Below are positions 25,242 through 34,332 of a stretch of 60,271 nt of DNA, in pieces (position 1 is the first letter of the stretch; each line of letters begins with the position of its first letter). This DNA is from Blastococcus sp. (lineage in GTDB: Bacteria > Actinomycetota > Actinomycetes > Mycobacteriales > Geodermatophilaceae), in NCBI GenBank assembly GCA_025465355.1, contig JAODNN010000143.1, forward strand, positions 1 through 60,271, given 5' to 3'. Made by a program: the position numbers and the translations under genes. A model generated the notes under the pieces. The model was not told the origin of the DNA. It made no database searches and was given only the letters and a program-made list of their open reading frames with translations.

Positions 25242-25736
25242 TCATGCGCCGCTGAGATCGACTCCGTCAGGCAGCCTGCCAGCACTCGCCTGGTCTTCCG
25301 CGCGCCAACCGTTCCCTTCACGAGCAAGCACGGTGATGCTGCGAGCCACTGCTCGAAGCCGTCCACTAACCAGATCAGCGGTGAGGGTGACCACGTGCAC
25401 ATCGGCCTTCTTGGCGATGTGCGCGAAGGCGTGGTCGTTGCTGGCGACGACGAACCGTTCGACTCCGCGCTTCCGCAGGCGCCGCGCCTGTTGCAGCAGC
25501 ACACCGTCGGCCCCCGCGGGGTCGCGGGCTCCGCAAAGCACGCGGATGCCGTGCGCCCGAAGGGTGTCCCGAGCCAGCCGGAACGCCCCCCAGTTGGCCG
25601 ATGCGATTCGCGGCGCTTCGGGCTTGACGAGGCCACAGAGCGCTGTTGCAAGGGAATCGAGGTCAGCGCGGGGAACACAGACGTTATCCAGGTCCCACAG
25701 CAGGGCGACCTTGGCGCTGCTGACCGGCATCGACAT
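25242..25736 (-). CDS. NYN domain (PIN-like) ribonuclease-like protein
   Basis: 164 residues with the NYN/LabA-DUF88 pattern: acidic ALLWDLDNVCVP at the start, middle ADGVLLQQAR (Asp-led helix) and VASNDHAFAHIAKK (S-N-D-H in place of the usual S-G-D-x-D-F), then a final strand VHVVTLTADL. These acidic residues form the metal-dependent nuclease site of the PIN-like fold. ATG at 25736; a second in-frame ATG two codons later is possible. It precedes the HEPN gene, giving a two-nuclease operon. The role is probably RNA cleavage; target unknown. Confidence 0.72.
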   Translation of the reverse strand: MSMPVSSAKVALLWDLDNVCVPRADLDSLATALCGLVKPEAPRIASANWGAFRLARDTLRAHGIRVLCGARDPAGADGVLLQQARRLRKRGVERFVVASNDHAFAHIAKKADVHVVTLTADLVSGRLRAVARSITVLAREGNGWRAEDQASAGRLPDGVDLSGA

Positions 25737-25849
25737 GCTCGGACGGTGCCGTCCGATACCGACAAGATCGGTCGGCGCCCCTTCTCGCGGCGGCCAATGC
25801 TCGTGGTCCTGCGCGGACGTGCCCCCCGGCTTGGGGGCGTGGACGGTGA

Positions 25850-26605
25850 TCAGGGCCTTTGGGTGATCTCGATGCTCTGCGGAGCGGGCACAGCGTCGGC
25901 GGGGGCGCAGCAGGTGTCGGTGCAGCCCCCATCGCAGCCGCAGTCATCCTGCTCGGCGTGGCCGCCCGCGCCGGGGGCGCAACAGCCCTCGCCTTTCCAC
26001 GCCTCGATGCCCTCGCGGACCGCGACGGCGGCGATGATCAGCCCGGCGATCGGGTCGGCCCAGCCCCAGCCCAGCGTCGCGTTCAGCACCAGCCCGACCA
26101 GCAGCACAGCGGACAGGTACGTGCACAGCAGCGTCTGGGTGGAGTCGGCGACCACCGTCGTGGAACCCAGCGCACGACCGGTACGGCGCTGCGCCCAGGA
26201 CAGGAACGGCATGATGATCAGCGAGGCGATCGCCAGGCCGATGCCGACCGGCGAGGTCGCGGGCTCGCTGCTGGCAAAGAACAGATCCCGGACCGACTCG
26301 ACGGTCACGTAGGCGGCGAGACCGAAGAAGGCCAGCGCCATGAGCCGCAGCGCCTGCCGCTCCCGCGTCTCGGGCACCTTGTGCCGGAACTGCCACAGGA
26401 TGATTACCCCGCTGGAGACCTCGACGACCGAGTCGAGGCCGAAGCCCATCAGCGCGACGGATCCCGCGACGAGTCCGGCGGTGACCGCGATGACTGCTTC
26501 GACGATGTTGTAGGCGACCGACGCCCCGGCCAGTAGTTGGGCGCGGCGGCCCAGCCGGGTGCGCTCGGCGGCCGTCAGCGGCGGCTGTGCGGCGATGGTG
26601 GTCAT
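25850..26605 (-). CDS. Cation diffusion facilitator-like transporter with Cys-rich tail
   Basis: 251 residues with about six membrane segments. CDF metal-site motifs are FGLDSVVEVSSG and VVADSTQTLLCTYLS. The C-terminus is unusually cysteine-rich (GCCAPGAGG, DDCGCDGGCTDTCC), a likely soft-metal binding tail. The start at 26605 overlaps the stop of the ArsR-type regulator (ATGA), so the pair is translated together. Expected role: export of a divalent metal, with cadmium, lead or zinc most likely given the CmtR-like regulator. No cytoplasmic CDF C-terminal domain of normal length is present; the Cys tail takes its place. Confidence 0.83.
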   Translation of the reverse strand: MTTIAAQPPLTAAERTRLGRRAQLLAGASVAYNIVEAVIAVTAGLVAGSVALMGFGLDSVVEVSSGVIILWQFRHKVPETRERQALRLMALAFFGLAAYVTVESVRDLFFASSEPATSPVGIGLAIASLIIMPFLSWAQRRTGRALGSTTVVADSTQTLLCTYLSAVLLVGLVLNATLGWGWADPIAGLIIAAVAVREGIEAWKGEGCCAPGAGGHAEQDDCGCDGGCTDTCCAPADAVPAPQSIEITQRP

Positions 26606-26982
26606 CGGTTGGCCGCCTCGCCGTAGGTCGGGCACAGCGCGACCGAGTCGCCGGTGACCGCGAGCAGCCGCTCGGCGGCGGCGAGCACGTCCAGCAGTTC
26701 TGGGGCGGTTGTCAGGGACCACATCGACGCCCGCCCCTGCGGCCTTGAGGAGACCAGGCCGCAGTCGCGCAGGCAGGCCAGGTGCGCCGAGACGGTGGAC
26801 TGCGCGAGGCCCAGGTGCACGGTCAGGTCGACGACCTTGTGCTCACCGAGCGCCAAGTGTCGAAGGATCGCCAGACGCGTCGAATCGCCAAGGCTGCGGA
26901 ACATGCAGGCCGCCGCCGCCAGCGCAGCAGCCTCGCTGACCGGGGGCTCCGCCTCTTCGACCACAGCGGCATTCATCGTCAT
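26602..26982 (-). CDS. ArsR/SmtB family metal sensor, CmtR-like
   Basis: 126 residues with a winged helix (LGDSTRLAILRHLALGEHKVV, QSTVSAHLACLRDCGLV). HLACLRDCGLV and the later VALCPTY place three cysteines where M. tuberculosis CmtR uses Cys57, Cys61 and Cys102 to bind Cd(II) or Pb(II). It should repress its own operon with the overlapping transporter gene and release DNA when metal binds. It is divergent from the second ArsR gene, the spacer being 114 bases. Metal preference is inference from the matching ligands. Confidence 0.85.
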   Translation of the reverse strand: MTMNAAVVEEAEPPVSEAAALAAAACMFRSLGDSTRLAILRHLALGEHKVVDLTVHLGLAQSTVSAHLACLRDCGLVSSRPQGRASMWSLTTAPELLDVLAAAERLLAVTGDSVALCPTYGEAANR

Positions 26983-27096
26983 TCAGCGATGATAGCGACT
27001 GTAACCGCAAAGCGTTCACGAGGCGGTGGACGGACCGTGGAGAGCCATGTCTCGCGACGCGCCTGAACGTCAGTGCTACTGGTCTACTATCTACGC

Positions 27097-27486
27097 ATGC
27101 GCGCAGATACGGAGCCTTGTCGCCGGTCATTGCCGGACGACCAGGTGGACCTGGTGGTCGAGGGCTTCCGGATGCTCGCCGACGGCACGCGGGTGCGGAT
27201 CCTGTGGGCGCTGATCGGCCGGGAGATGTCGGTGAACGAGTTGGCCGCCGAGGTCGGCAAGGCCCCCGCATCTGTGTCGCAGCATCTGGCCAAGTTGCGG
27301 ATGACCCGGATGGTGCAGACCCGACGGGAGGGCACCTCGGTGTTCTACCGGCTGGAGAACGAGCACATCGCCCAACTGGTCACCGATGCCATCCACAACG
27401 CCGAACACCTTGGTCAGGGCGTACCGGGGCGCCATCTCCCCGACTCCGACCTGCTCCAACTGCACCGCGCCGCCGAGGGCGCCTGA
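27097..27486 (+). CDS. ArsR/SmtB family metal sensor, alpha5-site type
   Basis: 129 residues from the ATG at 27097 (a longer frame starts at 27073). Winged-helix motifs are GFRMLADGTRVRILWAL, MSVNELAAEVG and SVSQHLAKLRMTRMV. The last helix, LENEHIAQLVTDAIHNAEH, has histidines arranged like the alpha5 zinc site of CzrA/SmtB/NmtR proteins. It most likely represses the zinc-type transporter that begins one base after its stop. It is divergent from the CmtR-like gene, so two metal circuits share one promoter region. Confidence 0.88.
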   Translation: MRADTEPCRRSLPDDQVDLVVEGFRMLADGTRVRILWALIGREMSVNELAAEVGKAPASVSQHLAKLRMTRMVQTRREGTSVFYRLENEHIAQLVTDAIHNAEHLGQGVPGRHLPDSDLLQLHRAAEGA

Positions 27487-27487
27487 G

Positions 27488-28501
27488 ATGAGCCATCCAC
27501 ATCCTCACGACAGCCCCACCCATGAGCATGGCCATGAGCACGACCATCGCGGCGGTCTGCGCGGCTGGCTGAGTGGCCTGTTCCACCCACACAGCCACGA
27601 CGCCGCCGACTCCGTCGACTCGGCGCTGGAGTCTTCCGCCCAGGGCATCCGCGCCGTCAAGATCAGCCTCGTCGTGCTCGGCGTCACGGCCGTCCTTCAG
27701 TTGCTGGTGGTCGCGGTCAGCGGGTCGGTGGCGCTGCTGGCCGACACGATCCACAACTTCTCCGACGCGCTGACCGCCGTGCCGCTGTGGATCGCCTTCG
27801 CCATCGGTCGTCGAGCGGCCAATCGCCGCTACACCTACGGCTACGGCCGGGCCGAAGACCTAGCCGGACTGTTCGTCGTCGCGATGATCGCCACCTCCGC
27901 CGTCATCGCCGCCGTGGAGGCGATCCGACGCCTGCTCGATCCTGCCCCGGTTGCACACGTCGGCTGGGTTGCGGTGGCCGGGCTGATCGGCTTCGCAGGC
28001 AATGAACTCGTGGCCGTCTACCGCATCCGCGTCGGCCGCAGCATCGGCTCGGCGGCACTGGTCGCCGACGGGCTGCATGCCCGGACCGACGGGCTCACCT
28101 CACTCGCCGTGCTCGTCGGGGCGGCAGGAGTCTGGCTCGGGTTCTCCCTCGCCGACCCGATCGTCGGCTTGCTGATCACCGTCGCCATCCTCGCCGTCCT
28201 GCGCACCGCCGTCCGCGACATCTACCGGCGGCTCATGGACGCCGTCGACCCGCACCTGATCGACCAGGCCGAAGCCGCGCTGCTGGCCACACCGGGCGTA
28301 ACAGGAGTGCGGAAGGTGCGCATGCGGTGGATCGGGCACGCCCTGCACGCCGAGGCCGACCTGGACATCGACGGCGGAGTCAGCGTCACCGACGCCCACG
28401 CCCTCGCCCACGACGCTGAACATCGCCTCACCCATAAGGTGCCCAAACTGCGCAGCGCGGCGATCCACGCCTACCCGGCGACCCAGCACGCCTCCTCGTA
28501 A
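27488..28501 (+). CDS. Cation diffusion facilitator, CzcD/ZitB type zinc exporter
   Basis: 337 residues. The N-terminus is histidine-rich (SHPHPHDSPTHEHGHEHDH). Six membrane segments carry two H-x3-D metal sites: LADTIHNFSDALTAVPL and LVADGLHARTDGLTS. A cytoplasmic CDF dimer domain with VRKVRMRWIGHALHAEADL ends the protein. It should exchange Zn2+ (perhaps Cd2+ or Co2+) for protons. The start is one base after the stop of the ArsR gene, which is presumably its regulator. Confidence 0.93.
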   Translation: MSHPHPHDSPTHEHGHEHDHRGGLRGWLSGLFHPHSHDAADSVDSALESSAQGIRAVKISLVVLGVTAVLQLLVVAVSGSVALLADTIHNFSDALTAVPLWIAFAIGRRAANRRYTYGYGRAEDLAGLFVVAMIATSAVIAAVEAIRRLLDPAPVAHVGWVAVAGLIGFAGNELVAVYRIRVGRSIGSAALVADGLHARTDGLTSLAVLVGAAGVWLGFSLADPIVGLLITVAILAVLRTAVRDIYRRLMDAVDPHLIDQAEAALLATPGVTGVRKVRMRWIGHALHAEADLDIDGGVSVTDAHALAHDAEHRLTHKVPKLRSAAIHAYPATQHASS

Positions 28502-28658
28502 GCCACCCGCACCCGCTGCCGTGTCTCCCGGACCGGTGACGGAGCCTCTGGCACGACCGGGCGGGCGTAGCCGAAGTCGACTCGCAGAAGGCCGCCCTAG
28601 CCTTCCCCTGCGCAAATGATTGGCCTGGTGAGCGCGCCCACGCTCGCGCGTTCGCCGG

Positions 28659-29027
28659 TCAGTAGAGGTAGATGTCGACCAGGAGGGCGACCAGCCCGGC
28701 GGCGAGGGCGAGGGTCGCGGCCTCGGGGGCGGGCTGGCGGCGCATCGGCCCATAGGCCAGGGCCAGCCCGGTGAAGGCGAGGGTCGCTACGCCGCTGCCG
28801 GTGTCCTGCCAACTGATCGGGAACGGCCGGAACGGCAGGTCGGTGAAGAACTGCGCGGCGTGGGTGGCGCGCAGGACGTACTGCCAGCCGAGCACCGCCA
28901 GCACGCTGACAGCGGTGGTGGTGGCGATCAGCGCCGGGCGGCGCCAGCGCGGCACCGCGACGGTTAGGAGCACCTCGAACAGGGCGGTGAGGCCGAGCCC
29001 GTAGGCGATGTGGCCGTTGCTGAGCAC
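28659..29027 (-). CDS. Small membrane protein, last gene of the chromate/copper operon
   Basis: 122 residues from GTG 29027, which has GGGAGGGC just upstream. Three to four hydrophobic segments (YGLGLTALFEVLLTVAV, ALIATTTAVSVLAVLGWQYVL, VATLAFTGLALAYG, LALAAGLVALLVDIYLY). No recognised family. It lies 23 bases after chrA on the same strand, so it may assist chromate transport or simply ride in the operon. Confidence 0.7.
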   Translation of the reverse strand: MLSNGHIAYGLGLTALFEVLLTVAVPRWRRPALIATTTAVSVLAVLGWQYVLRATHAAQFFTDLPFRPFPISWQDTGSGVATLAFTGLALAYGPMRRQPAPEAATLALAAGLVALLVDIYLY

Positions 29028-29050
29028 GGAGCCCTCCCGGGGCGGTTCGG

Positions 29051-30493
29051 CTAGGTGATGGGCAGGCCCGCGAGCCCGGCGGCCAGCCCGAGGGCGGCGC
29101 AGACCCCGAGGGTGCGCAGCACCGACCACTGGACCTTGAACAGCAGCACGGCGGCGATGACCGCGATGCCCAGGGCCACCGGCCGCAGGGTGCCCACCTC
29201 GGGCACCTGCACGTGCAGAACGGCCCAGTCCAGGGTCACGGTGCGGGAGAACAGGGTGTGGATGGCGAAGTAGACCCCGAGGTTGGCGATCACGCCCACG
29301 ACGGCGGCGGTGATTCCGGTCAACGCCGCCGACAGCGACCGGTTGCCCCGTAGCCGTTCCATGTAGGGGGCGCCGAGCAGGACGAACAGGATGCTGGGCA
29401 CGAAGGTCACCCAGGTTACCAGCAAGGACGCCAACACGGCGGCGACCCATGGGTCGAGAGAGCCGGGGGCGCGGTAGGCGCCGAGGAACGCGACGAACTG
29501 CACCACCATGATCAGCGGGCCGGGCGTGGTCTCGGCCAGCGCCAGCCCGCGCACCATCTCTCGGGGGCCGAGCCAGCCGTAGACCTGCACCGCCTGCTGG
29601 GCGACGTACGACAAGACGGCATAGGCGCCGCCGAAGGTCACGACGGCGGCACCGGAGAAGAACAGGCCCTGCTCGGTGAAGACGCTGTGCGCCCCGGTGA
29701 GCAGCGCGACCGCAGCGACCGGGAGCCCCCAGAGGAGCCCGCCGACGAGCAGCACTCGCAGGGTGCGTCGGGCCGTGGGCGGCTCGTGATGCAGCACGTC
29801 GTCAGAGATCACCGGCGGTGGTCCGGCGTCGGCGGCCTCGGCCTTGCCCTTCTGCGGCAGCGCGGCCGGGCGCCAGCGGCCCAGCGCCCATCCGGCCAGC
29901 CCGGCGATGGCGATGACCACCGGGAACGGCACTCCGAACAGCGCCAGGGCGAGGAACGCCGCCACGGCGATCGAAACCAGCGCCGGGCTGTTCAGCGCCC
30001 GCTTGCCGACCCGGACGACGGCCTGGGCGACGATCGCCAGCACCGCCGGGGCCAGCCCGATGAACAGCGCCATCACCCAGGTCGTCGTACCGAATGCGAC
30101 GTACACGCCGGACAGGACGAGCAGTGCAACGATGCCGGGTAGGACGAACAGTCCTCCGGCGACCAGGCCGCCGGGGGTGCCGTGCAGCAGCCAGCCGACA
30201 TAGGTGGCCAACTGCTGGGCCTCCGGGCCGGGCAGCAGCATGCAGTAGTTCATCGCGTGCAGGAACCGGCGCTGCCCGATCCACCGCTTCTCGTCGACCA
30301 GCGTGCGCTGCATGACCGCGATCTGCCCCGCCGGGCCGCCGAAGGTCTGGAGCGAGATTAGGAACCAGGCACGGACGGCGGCGCGAAACGGCACGACGGT
30401 CTGCCCGTGCGGGTGCGCTGCTATCCGGCCCGGCTCGCTCCCCGGTGCAGGCGGTGGGGCGGGGTCCTGCGGCCGGTGGCCCTCGCCGGTCAT
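29051..30493 (-). CDS. chrA: Chromate transporter ChrA
   Basis: 480 residues, the size of a fused (bidomain) CHR protein. Both halves show the family hallmark: FLISLQTFGGPAGQIAVMQ with LLPGPEAQQLATYVGW in the first, and TFGGAYAVLSYVAQQAV with LAETTPGPLIMVVQFVAFLG in the second. It exports chromate, lowering cytoplasmic Cr(VI). The ATG overlaps the stop of the small membrane-protein gene (ATGA). It follows the two chrB-type genes, one of which is interrupted. Confidence 0.95.
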   Translation of the reverse strand: MTGEGHRPQDPAPPPAPGSEPGRIAAHPHGQTVVPFRAAVRAWFLISLQTFGGPAGQIAVMQRTLVDEKRWIGQRRFLHAMNYCMLLPGPEAQQLATYVGWLLHGTPGGLVAGGLFVLPGIVALLVLSGVYVAFGTTTWVMALFIGLAPAVLAIVAQAVVRVGKRALNSPALVSIAVAAFLALALFGVPFPVVIAIAGLAGWALGRWRPAALPQKGKAEAADAGPPPVISDDVLHHEPPTARRTLRVLLVGGLLWGLPVAAVALLTGAHSVFTEQGLFFSGAAVVTFGGAYAVLSYVAQQAVQVYGWLGPREMVRGLALAETTPGPLIMVVQFVAFLGAYRAPGSLDPWVAAVLASLLVTWVTFVPSILFVLLGAPYMERLRGNRSLSAALTGITAAVVGVIANLGVYFAIHTLFSRTVTLDWAVLHVQVPEVGTLRPVALGIAVIAAVLLFKVQWSVLRTLGVCAALGLAAGLAGLPIT

Positions 30494-30732
30494 GGCTGTC
30501 CTCGTCGGTCGGTCTCGGGGTCCTCGGGCAGGAGCAGGCCGATGCAGAGCAGAAGCACTCCCAGGCCGCTCGCGTAGGCAGCGAAGAGCAGGCCCGGGTT
30601 CAGCCCGACGGCAGACGCCAGGCCGATGCCGAGCACGATGCCACCGAGGATTTGTACGTGTGCCCGCATCCGGCTCGCGCCATAGGGCAGGGCATGGCTG
30701 CGAGGCAGGGGGCGCTCGTCAGCGGTCGACAT
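30490..30732 (-). CDS. Small membrane protein upstream of chrA
   Basis: 80 residues with two hydrophobic segments (ILGGIVLGIGLASAVG and GLLFAAYASGLGVLLLCIGLLL) and a charged tail. The stop overlaps the chrA start. It begins 19 bases after the chrB C-terminal remnant. No recognised family; the coupling to chrA is the only clue to function. Confidence 0.7.
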   Translation of the reverse strand: MSTADERPLPRSHALPYGASRMRAHVQILGGIVLGIGLASAVGLNPGLLFAAYASGLGVLLLCIGLLLPEDPETDRRGQP

Positions 30733-30751
30733 CGAAGCCTCCGGGGCGTGA

Positions 30752-31183
30752 TCAGGCCGGTTCGCGACCGAGCAGTAGGCGACGGCGGTGGTACTCGTAG
30801 AGCCCGTCGAACATCGGGCCGGAGACGGCGAGGGTGTCCTCGTCGGAGCCGGTCATCGACAGCCCGCGCAGCACCACATCGAGGCCCGGCGCCTCGGGGG
30901 CGTCGAAGCGTTCGTCATCGAGGTCGGCCTCGTGCACCGCCTCGGCGATCCGTCACAGCACCGGGTCGGTGATCTCGTGGCGGCGCAGGATCGTCTCGAA
31001 CGAGCAGTCCCCGCCGTGGTGGCCGAGGTCGACGCCGCGCATGTCGAACGGCGTCGCATCGCCCGGCACCTCGGCCGGGTCAGTGACGAAGACGAACTCC
31101 GCCTCAGGGTCGAGGAAGCGACGGATCAACCAGGCGCAGGCGGCCCGGTCGATGTGGATCCCGGCGCGGGTTGCCCACCTCAC
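30752..31183 (-). pseudogene. ChrB C-terminal domain gene with an in-frame TGA
   Basis: Frame reads from a GTG at 31183 (overlapping the stop of the upstream gene as GTGA): IHIDRAACAWLIRRFLDPEA, FDMRGVDLGHHGGDCSFE, EITDPVL, then TGA at 30955-30953, then RIAEAVHEADLDDERFDAPE and GLYEYHRRRLLLG in the same frame. The family is the ChrB C-terminal domain, with cysteine and histidine ligands in CAWLIRR and LGHHGGDC. A single base change explains the break (TGA for TGG or TGC). Either the gene is inactive or the base is a sequencing error, since the rest is well kept. Confidence 0.8.
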
Positions 31184-31704
31184 GGCGCCGCCTCCGACAC
31201 CTCGGCAGGAACGGTTTGCTCGGCGGCGGCTCGGGTGAGGTCGCCCAGTGCATCCGCCGCCGCCTCGCGCTCCGGAGGCGGAAAGAAGTCGCGACGGTTG
31301 ATCGCTCGCCACTCGGTGCGCAAGCGGCGGAGCGCGCGGCCCCGCTCGGCCGGGTCCGCCTGCATGGCTTGCCTGCACTGCTCGGCCAAGACCCGGTATT
31401 CCTGCGCCCGTGCAAGGGCCATCACGGTGGCCAGTTCCCGCTCCTGTGCTTGTGTCGCGGCCCGTGCCACCCAGATCCCTGCACTGCCATTCGCCTCGGC
31501 CACGTCTCCCGCGAGCCACTCCAAGGACTCCCGCGTCCGTGCGTCGGCGGGAAGCGCGACCAGCCCGTCGGCGATCTGGGCAACGCCGAGCCGCTTCAGT
31601 CGCCGCCACAGCGTCGTGCGCGGCCCTGACGGCTCTCGCGGTAGCCGGTAGGACAACAGCACCCACTCGCCAGATGAGGGGCTCGTGAGGTCTACCACGG
31701 GCAC
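31180..31704 (-). CDS. chrB: ChrB N-terminal domain protein, chromate resistance regulator
   Basis: About 172-174 residues from one of two GTG codons at 31704 or 31698. The sequence WVLLSYRLPREPSGPRTTLWRRLKRLGVAQIADGLVALP is the hallmark of the ChrB N-terminal domain, with helical DARTRESLEWLAGDVAEANG and ALRRLRTEWRAINRRDFFPP after it. ChrB-type proteins regulate chrA in response to chromate. Here the two halves of ChrB are separate overlapping genes, a common actinobacterial arrangement. It follows the copper ATPase after about 170 bases. Confidence 0.82.
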   Translation of the reverse strand: MPVVDLTSPSSGEWVLLSYRLPREPSGPRTTLWRRLKRLGVAQIADGLVALPADARTRESLEWLAGDVAEANGSAGIWVARAATQAQERELATVMALARAQEYRVLAEQCRQAMQADPAERGRALRRLRTEWRAINRRDFFPPPEREAAADALGDLTRAAAEQTVPAEVSEAAP

Positions 31705-31712
31705 TCGTCGAT

Positions 31713-31726
31713 GCAACCACGGTTGC
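31713..31726. promoter_or_regulatory. Short inverted repeat before chrB
   Basis: GCAACC and GGTTGC face each other with two bases between, 9-22 bases upstream of the chrB start. It is a candidate operator for the chromate genes or a PadR/GntR-sized site; no experimental motif is known to me that it matches. Confidence 0.3.
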
Positions 31727-31876
31727 GACGGTAGGACTACCCCTGCCGTCGAACGGATCGCTGCAACTACTCGCCACGTGACCTGACCTACACGCTCTGG
31801 AGGCTCGCCCCGCCTCTCGTGGGCCTCTGCGCGCGCGTGTTGCACGCGTCGCCGCCCCAGGGCTGGAGCCGGAAAC

Positions 31877-34288
31877 TCAGCGCGGAACCGGAACCGGCTG
31901 ACTCGTCTCCGCTGTCTGCGGCGCGGGCGCTTCAGGGGCGGTGGGGAGCCGTAGGCGCTTGAGCAGCAGCGCGTTGACCGCGACCAGGAACGATGAGCCG
32001 GACATCGACAGTGCCGCGATCTCCGGCCGCAGGACGAGCCCGAACGCCGGTTCGAAGACCCCGGCGGCGATCGGCAGGGCGATGGCGTTGTAGCCGACCG
32101 CCCAGGCGAGGTTCTGCCGCATCTTGCGCAGCGTGCCGCGGCCAATCCGCAGCGCGGTGGGCACGTCGAGGGGGTCGGACCGCATGAGGACCACGTCGGC
32201 GGTCTCGATCGCTACGTCGGTTCCGGCGCCGATGGCGATGCCGAGGTCGGCGGTGGCCAGGGCCGGTGCGTCGTTGACCCCATCGCCGACCATGGCGACG
32301 CGCTTGCCCGCGCGCTGCAACTCGGCGATCTTGTCCGCCTTGTCGCCGGGCAGGACCTCGGCGATGACGGTGTCGATGCCCAACTGGTCGGCGATGCGGC
32401 GAGCGGTTGCCTCGTTGTCGCCGCTGAGCATCACGACCTCGACGCCGAGGTCGTGTAGCGCGGCGACGGCGGCGGCGGAGGTCTCCCGCGGCGCGTCGGC
32501 CAAGGCGATCACCCCGACGGCGCGGGCGTCGACGGCGACCAGGACGGTCGTGCGCCCACTACCCGCCAACTCGTCCCGCCGGACACTTAGGGTGCCCAGA
32601 TCCACGCCCTCGTCGGTCATGAGTTTCGCGTTGCCGACCAGCACCCGGCGCCCGGCGACCTCAGCGGCAGCGCCGTGGCCGGGCACATTGCGGAAGCCCT
32701 CAGCGGTCAGGATCGGAACGCCGCGAGTCTGGACGTGGCGGACGACCGCGTCGGCCAGTGGGTGCTCGGACTCTCGCTCCACCGCCGCCGTCAGCGCCAG
32801 CACGTCCTCTTCGGCCATCCCATCGGTGATCACGTCGGTGACCTCCGGTTCGCCCTTGGTCAGGGTGCCGGTCTTGTCCATGACCACGGTGTCGATCCGG
32901 GCCGCGGTCTCCAGTGCGGTGGCGTTCTTGACCAGCACGCCGCGTTGGGCGCCGAGGCCGGTGCCGACCATGATCGCGGTCGGCGTGGCCAGGCCGAGGG
33001 CGTCGGGGCAGGTCACCACGACGACGGTGATCGCGAACAGCATTGCGGTGGCGAACGAGGCGCCCGACAGCAGCCAGACGGCGAACGTCAGCCCGCCGCC
33101 GACCATCGCGACGAGGACGAGCCAGAATGCCGCGCGGTCGGCGAGCCGCTGGCCGGGTGCCTTGGAGTTCTGCGCCTCCTGGACCAGGGCGACGATCTGC
33201 GCCAGGGCGGTGTCGGCGCCGACCTTGGTGGCCCGCACGCGCAGCGTGCCGGTGGTGTTGATCGAGGCGCCGATCACCTGGGCGCCGGGTGCCTTGTGCA
33301 CCGGCATGCTCTCGCCGGTGACCATGGACTCGTCGACTTCGGACTCCCCGTCCTCGACAGTCCCGTCGACAGGGATCTTCCCGCCGGGGCGGACAAGCAC
33401 CAGGTCCCCAACCACCACCTCGGCGGTCGGGACCTCCACCGGCTGGCCGTCCCGTATCACCAGCGCGCGGGCTGGGGCGAGTTCGAGCAGGGTGCGGATG
33501 GCGTCGTTGGCCCCGCCGCGGGCGCGCATCTCGAACCAGTGCCCGAGCAGCACGAAAGCGGTCAGCACGCTGGCCGCCTCGTAGAACACGTCGCCGCCGC
33601 CGGTCAGGGTGACCACGACGCTGTACAGCCAGCCCGCTCCGACCGCGACGGCGACCAGCACCATCATGTCCAGCGTCTTAGCGCGCAGGGCGCGGTAGGC
33701 ACCGTCGAAGAAGATCCAGGCGGAGTAGAAGACCACCGGCAGCGAGAGGATCAGCGAGAACACGTCGTCGCGCAGCCCGAACGGGGCGGGCGCGGTGAAG
33801 TGCAGGACCTCGCGCCCGATCGGCGACCACAGCAGGATCGGCACCGACAGGATCGCCGCGACCAGGAACCGGTTGCGCATGTCGCGGACCATGGCGTCCA
33901 TCGACATCCCGGCGTGGTGCCCGCCGTGGCCCATCGCGTCCTGCGGAGTCATCGGTGCGTGCTCGCTGTGTTCCGGGGCGTGCTCGGTCGGCGTCGCCTC
34001 GGGGGCTGTCGGCGCGGCGTGGTCGTGCGGTTCGATTTGCGGGTCGCAGATGTGCTGGGGGACCGACTGCCCGGCGCAGTGGTAGCCGCAGTCCCGCACC
34101 CAGCCGGACAGATCGGCGACCGAGGTGAGGGCCGGGTCGTAGGTGACGGTGGCGGTTTGCGCGACCGGGTTGGCCTCGACGCTCAGGACGCCGGGGCGTC
34201 GCCCGAGCACGCTCTCGGTTACGGCCTTCTCCGACGCCCACTGCACGCCGGAGACCTCCAGCACGGCGGTCCTCTTCTGGGCGGGCAT
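31877..34288 (-). CDS. Heavy-metal P-type ATPase, copper-type, with CPD motif
   Basis: 803 residues from the ATG at 34288, which has GAAGGAGG upstream (an earlier ATG at 34315 has none). P1B features are all present: TGES in [18 protein letters not shown] in SEHPLADAV and [11 protein letters not shown]. The membrane metal site reads [15 protein letters not shown] instead of CPC. Later segments keep Cu(I)-type GYNAIALP and MSGSS. The N-terminal HMA-like domain ([19 protein letters not shown]) has lost its CxxC, though CGYHCAG follows. A His-rich linker ([23 protein letters not shown]) precedes the first helix. It probably exports copper; the ATPase is first in the leftward operon and behind a CsoR-like site. 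Confidence 0.9.
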   Translation of the reverse strand: MPAQKRTAVLEVSGVQWASEKAVTESVLGRRPGVLSVEANPVAQTATVTYDPALTSVADLSGWVRDCGYHCAGQSVPQHICDPQIEPHDHAAPTAPEATPTEHAPEHSEHAPMTPQDAMGHGGHHAGMSMDAMVRDMRNRFLVAAILSVPILLWSPIGREVLHFTAPAPFGLRDDVFSLILSLPVVFYSAWIFFDGAYRALRAKTLDMMVLVAVAVGAGWLYSVVVTLTGGGDVFYEAASVLTAFVLLGHWFEMRARGGANDAIRTLLELAPARALVIRDGQPVEVPTAEVVVGDLVLVRPGGKIPVDGTVEDGESEVDESMVTGESMPVHKAPGAQVIGASINTTGTLRVRATKVGADTALAQIVALVQEAQNSKAPGQRLADRAAFWLVLVAMVGGGLTFAVWLLSGASFATAMLFAITVVVVTCPDALGLATPTAIMVGTGLGAQRGVLVKNATALETAARIDTVVMDKTGTLTKGEPEVTDVITDGMAEEDVLALTAAVERESEHPLADAVVRHVQTRGVPILTAEGFRNVPGHGAAAEVAGRRVLVGNAKLMTDEGVDLGTLSVRRDELAGSGRTTVLVAVDARAVGVIALADAPRETSAAAVAALHDLGVEVVMLSGDNEATARRIADQLGIDTVIAEVLPGDKADKIAELQRAGKRVAMVGDGVNDAPALATADLGIAIGAGTDVAIETADVVLMRSDPLDVPTALRIGRGTLRKMRQNLAWAVGYNAIALPIAAGVFEPAFGLVLRPEIAALSMSGSSFLVAVNALLLKRLRLPTAPEAPAPQTAETSQPVPVPR

Positions 34289-34332
34289 CGCCCCTCCTTC
34301 TTCGGCCTGACCCATGCCGCCGATGAACGACG

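Noticed and set aside
30953-30955. TGA as selenocysteine in the ChrB domain
   Set aside because: The position is not a catalytic residue in the family and no selenocysteine insertion hairpin is apparent after it.
31171-31180. TTGCCCACC as a second copy of the tRNA-Leu 3' end
   Set aside because: Only nine bases match, and it is inside the chrB coding overlap; no T-arm sequence precedes it.
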